From assembly GCA_020437875.1 (NCBI GenBank), contig JAGQVR010000102.1, forward strand, positions 1 through 9,810: 9,810 nt of DNA, written 5' to 3'. The translations under genes and the position numbers were made by a program. The DNA is from Flavobacteriales bacterium. GTDB lineage: Bacteria; Bacteroidota; Bacteroidia; Flavobacteriales_F; PHOS-HE28. The notes beneath the pieces were generated by a model, which was given only the letters and a program-made list of their open reading frames with translations, did no database searches and was not told the DNA's origin. Each line of letters begins with the position of its first letter. Position 1 is the stretch's first letter. Shown one piece after another: positions 6,759 to 9,810 of this stretch.

Positions 6759-7844
6759 TCAACCTTTGTTCGGGTCCGAGATCACAAAGTCACAAACCCG
6801 GCAAACTATCTTCTCGACCATCGGCACCTGGCCACCAGTGGCCGCCGAGAGTGCCTCATCACGGCGGGTATCGACCTTGGCCTCCATGGTCTTCAACAAT
6901 TTACTCGACCCACATCGTGGACAGCGTCCTTCGACCGGAGGGCCTGCCACTCTTAGCGCGACAGTGATCAATGAAGCCGGTGACAGCTCCAATGAGGCGA
7001 AGTATTCATCGACCAATTGCTTGGAGGCCGCACCAAGTCCCGGATACTTGAACTTCATCATGAACGCGAGTTCCTCCTGACTCAGGGAGCCGAGGAATTC
7101 ACGGGTATCATCGCCCCGGCTAGCCCGCCGCAGCTCGAAGTTCTTCCCGAGGTATACCCGCCGCACCGTTTCATCGGCAGCGAGTTCCTCCGCCGTGCCC
7201 TGCTTCAGGATCTTGCCCTCGAAGAGCAGGTAGGCCCGGTCCGTGATGCTCAGCGTTTCCTGCACGTTGTGGTCCGTGATGAGGATGCCGATGTTCTTGT
7301 CCTTCAACTTGGCCACGATGCCCTGGATGTCCTCCACGGCGATGGGATCCACACCCGCGAAGGGTTCATCGAGCAGGATGAAGCGCGGCTCGGTGGCCAG
7401 GGCGCGCGCGATCTCGGTCCGCCGCCGTTCGCCACCGCTGAGGACATCGCCCATGTTCTTCCGCACGTGCTGCAGGCTGAACTCGTTGAGCAGTTCCTCC
7501 AGTTTCGCCGCCTGCTCCGCCTTGGTCTTGCCGCTCACCTCCAGGATCGCCTTGATGTTGTCCTCCACGCTGAGCTTGCGGAACACGCTGGGCTCCTGGG
7601 GCAGGTAGCCTATACCCTTCTTCGCCCGCTTGTACATGGCGAGGTCGGTGATGTCCTCGGTGTCGAGGAAGATCCTGCCTTCGTTGGGCTTGATCAATCC
7701 CACGATCATGTAGAAGCTGGTGGTCTTCCCCGCGCCATTCGGACCAAGCAGCCCGACGATCTCGCCCTGCTTCACCTCCACGCTTACGCCATTCACCACG
7801 GTGCGGCGTTTGTACCGTTTGAAGATGTTCTCGGCGCGCAGCAT
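6759..7844 (-). CDS. lptB: LPS export ABC transporter ATP-binding protein LptB with a C-terminal zinc-ribbon-like extension
   Basis: LptB is the cytoplasmic ATPase of the LptB2FG complex, which extracts LPS from the inner membrane and pushes it along the Lpt bridge. Residues 1-240 are a complete LptB: Walker A GPNGAGKTT (34-42), Q-loop Q83 within GYLPQEPSVFRKLSV, signature LSGGERRR (135-142), Walker B LLDEP (157-161), GVDP D-loop, H-loop His192, and the usual ending VRRVYLGKNFEL (227-238). LptB normally stops near residue 240; here the frame continues 121 residues. The extension holds a helical-looking part (about 250-292) and two CxxC knuckles, Cys308/Cys311 in RCPRCG and Cys348/Cys351 in VCRVCD, a zinc-ribbon pattern. 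I do not recognise this domain. The gene begins 6 bp after the DUF5686 stop, so the two are probably co-transcribed. The lptF, lptG and lptC genes are not in view. Confidence 0.93.
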   Translation of the reverse strand: MLRAENIFKRYKRRTVVNGVSVEVKQGEIVGLLGPNGAGKTTSFYMIVGLIKPNEGRIFLDTEDITDLAMYKRAKKGIGYLPQEPSVFRKLSVEDNIKAILEVSGKTKAEQAAKLEELLNEFSLQHVRKNMGDVLSGGERRRTEIARALATEPRFILLDEPFAGVDPIAVEDIQGIVAKLKDKNIGILITDHNVQETLSITDRAYLLFEGKILKQGTAEELAADETVRRVYLGKNFELRRASRGDDTREFLGSLSQEELAFMMKFKYPGLGAASKQLVDEYFASLELSPASLITVALRVAGPPVEGRCPRCGSSKLLKTMEAKVDTRRDEALSAATGGQVPMVEKIVCRVCDFVISDPNKG

Positions 7845-7850
7845 CGGCGA

Positions 7851-9810
7851 TCAGAAGTTGATGTAGAGCTTGGCGCGCAAAGCCCACGGTGCGGTGCGCG
7901 GATGATCGTTGTAGCGCAGGCGCCAGATGATGTCGAAGCGGAGCACCTTCAGCACGTTCTCGATGCCGGCGCTCGCCTCCATGAAGGGACCGTTGTAGAG
8001 CGCGTACATGCCGGGCAGGAAGAGGAGTTCGTCGCTATGCTTCTGGTCGAGGTCGCCAGCAACCGCCTTGAAGGTCGCCACCTCGCGCCACTTGAGGCGA
8101 CGCAGCAAGGGGATGCGGTTGAAGAAGAGCCCCTCGAAGTGGTGTTCGGCGAACAGCTGCACGTAGCGATCGCTGATGAACTCGAAGAAGTTCATGGTGT
8201 TGAACGAGGCATCGTCCAGGTAGAACGTCTCGTTGCCGCTGTGGATCACGAGCAGCGGATATGGCAGGGTGCCGAAGATGCGTCCGCCTTCGATGGTGGT
8301 ACGCGTCCAGCCCGCGGTGCCCAACTGCCAACGCTTGTAACTGCGGGCCACCACCTTCGTGTATTCGTGGTCGCTGTTGAGCAGGCCGGGAACGCCGTAG
8401 GCCAGGTGCAGCTCGATGGTCGGGTACTTGAGGATGCCCACCGCGATCCGGTCGAACTCCCCGCTCACGTACTTCTCGCCATAGGCGAAGCGGGTGTTCA
8501 GGCTCACCTCGGCGGTGCGGATGCTGCCCACGTTGTCCAGACGTGGCAGGGGCTCGAAGGAGAGCCGCGTGTAGCGGAGGTCGCCGAGCGCCTGCAGCGT
8601 CCGGTAGCGCACCATCACCTCGCTGGTGAATCCGCTGAACCACTCCCGCTCGAGGCTGGCCTTCCACTGCTCCACATCGGTGAGCTTGGTGTTCGGGTTC
8701 CGGCGGAAGAAGCTGCCCAGGATGTTGTCGTTCCGGAAGGCGTTGGTGCTCTGGCCGAGCTGCTCCACATCGTGCTTGTAGGAGGCGCGGTAGAGCAGGC
8801 GTGGTTCCTTGCTAATGAAGCCCCGTGTGGCCAGGCCGAACTTGAACCGTTCATCGAGCAGGCCATAGGCCGAGTAGCCCTCGAACTCCACCCAGTTGCT
8901 GAAGCTGTTGCTCGTGCGGCCGCCCAGCCGGAAACGCATGCCTTCCACCGGGTTGTAACTCACCGTTGTGAAGTAGGGTCCGATCTCGATCTTCCCCTTC
9001 TCGTAATAGCCCGTGGCCAGCGTGCTGATGATGTCCACATAGGTCCGGAAGCGCGGGATCGTCTTCATGGTGTCCACCATGTGGTAGATCGCGTTCTCCT
9101 TCGCCGTCAGGGGCACGTGGCGGTTCTGGTCCCAATAATCGGCACCGAGGCTCAACGGATCGAGCTCGACCACCACATCGTCCACACCTTCGTAGAACGC
9201 ATCCTCGCGCGGTTCATTGATCAGGAAGTCGCGGTAGGTGGCCGTGCGCCGCCCGTAGAAGCCCTGCACCGCGTTCTTGTTCTTCTCGCCGGTGTCGCGG
9301 ATCACGTTCAGGTCCACCACCAGCTCATCGCGGGTGAGCATCCAAACCTCGTTCTGCACCTGGTCGTACTGCTGCTTCACCCAGAAGCCCTGCACGAAGT
9401 TGAGGTTGGCCCCACTGGCGATCCCCGCTTCGATCCGGTGCACGGCGTAGGTGGTGTCGCTGATCCACATCTCCCCGGTGAAGGCCAGTTCCTGCACCCG
9501 TTTCGGCGTGAAGGTGAGCTTGTAGCACCAGTTCTTCCCGACGAAGGCGCTGTCGGTGAGGTAGTAGTCGTAGTAGCCGCGACCACCGTCGGCGATGGGG
9601 CTGATGAAGTTCTTCCCGAAGATCACCAGGAAGTTCTCGTAGATGTTCACGTTCTGGTACATGTCGCCCATGAAGCGACCGATGCTCTCGTTCTCCACAC
9701 CGCTCACCTTGGTGCCCCGGATGAACTCGCGCTGCTTCTTCGGCTGCTGGCGGTAGTACACGTCGCTCAGCGTCTCCGTCATGAAGATCGGCAGGTAGGG
9801 CTTGGCGTCC
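7851..9810 (-). CDS. DUF5686-family outer-membrane protein, partial (N-terminus beyond right edge)
   Basis: The minus-strand frame is open to the right edge: at least 653 residues are present and the N-terminus is missing. The visible start, YLPIFMTETLSDVYYR, is a characteristic internal motif of DUF5686 proteins, which in Bacteroidota usually begin with a signal peptide and a carboxypeptidase-like regulatory (CarboxypepD_reg-like) domain. The Met at 9782 lies inside this motif and is not the true start. The N-terminal half seen here is mixed beta (WISDTTYAVHRIEAGI and similar). The second half is a long series of alternating aromatic/polar strands ending in LRAKLYINF, with a terminal Phe as in outer-membrane barrels. 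The function of the family is not established. The stop lies 6 bp before lptB, suggesting one transcript and a possible envelope-biogenesis link (inference). Confidence 0.87.
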   Translation of the reverse strand, partial: DAKPYLPIFMTETLSDVYYRQQPKKQREFIRGTKVSGVENESIGRFMGDMYQNVNIYENFLVIFGKNFISPIADGGRGYYDYYLTDSAFVGKNWCYKLTFTPKRVQELAFTGEMWISDTTYAVHRIEAGIASGANLNFVQGFWVKQQYDQVQNEVWMLTRDELVVDLNVIRDTGEKNKNAVQGFYGRRTATYRDFLINEPREDAFYEGVDDVVVELDPLSLGADYWDQNRHVPLTAKENAIYHMVDTMKTIPRFRTYVDIISTLATGYYEKGKIEIGPYFTTVSYNPVEGMRFRLGGRTSNSFSNWVEFEGYSAYGLLDERFKFGLATRGFISKEPRLLYRASYKHDVEQLGQSTNAFRNDNILGSFFRRNPNTKLTDVEQWKASLEREWFSGFTSEVMVRYRTLQALGDLRYTRLSFEPLPRLDNVGSIRTAEVSLNTRFAYGEKYVSGEFDRIAVGILKYPTIELHLAYGVPGLLNSDHEYTKVVARSYKRWQLGTAGWTRTTIEGGRIFGTLPYPLLVIHSGNETFYLDDASFNTMNFFEFISDRYVQLFAEHHFEGLFFNRIPLLRRLKWREVATFKAVAGDLDQKHSDELLFLPGMYALYNGPFMEASAGIENVLKVLRFDIIWRLRYNDHPRTAPWALRAKLYINF

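Noticed and set aside
8035..8667. Minus-strand 210-codon open frame inside the DUF5686 gene
   Set aside because: It is a frame-shifted, Arg/Gln/Pro-rich reading of the DUF5686 barrel region with no recognisable domain.
7851..9782. Taking Met at 9782 as the start of the DUF5686 gene
   Set aside because: The frame stays open to 9810 and the residues before this Met (KPYLPIF) complete the family motif, so the true start is outside the window.

Overview
The window looks like a chromosomal segment of a fairly high-GC member of the Bacteroidota, most likely in or near the Flavobacteriales. The evidence is a PorV/PorQ-family protein followed by a gingipain-like (C25) cell-surface protein of the type IX secretion system (T9SS), a DUF5686 outer-membrane protein, a Bacteroidota-type phosphatidylserine synthase, and signal peptides that end in A/G followed by Q. 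There are no phage, transposon, CRISPR, tRNA or rRNA signatures. Organism assignment is inference from protein families.

Layout. Bases 1-5367 are one minus-strand unit: a PorV/PorQ-family outer-membrane protein (4261-5367) followed, with an ATGA stop/start overlap, by a very large C25-peptidase protein (1-4264) that runs off the left edge. The pair resembles the PorU2-type sortase arrangement rather than canonical PorU/PorV. A 112-bp divergent intergenic region separates it from plus-strand pssA (5480-6271). A 157-bp gap follows, holding a perfect 8-bp-arm hairpin and a run of roughly 9-bp CTCTGCG-type repeats ending just before purS (6429-6686). purS converges on the minus-strand gene lptB (6759-7844), with a short palindrome in the 72-bp gap between them. 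lptB is preceded, 6 bp away, by the 3' part of a DUF5686 outer-membrane gene (7851-9810) that runs off the right edge.

How the genes fit together. Most of the window concerns the cell envelope: a candidate T9SS surface-processing pair, phospholipid head-group synthesis (PssA), the ATPase of the LPS export machine (LptB) and an outer-membrane barrel (DUF5686). PurS is the only cytoplasmic metabolic gene, and it stands away from purQ/purL. The most unusual item is LptB, which carries a 121-residue C-terminal extension with a four-cysteine zinc-ribbon-like pattern (Cys308, Cys311, Cys348, Cys351). The rest is orderly housekeeping and secretion content; I do not see a clearly new multi-gene system.
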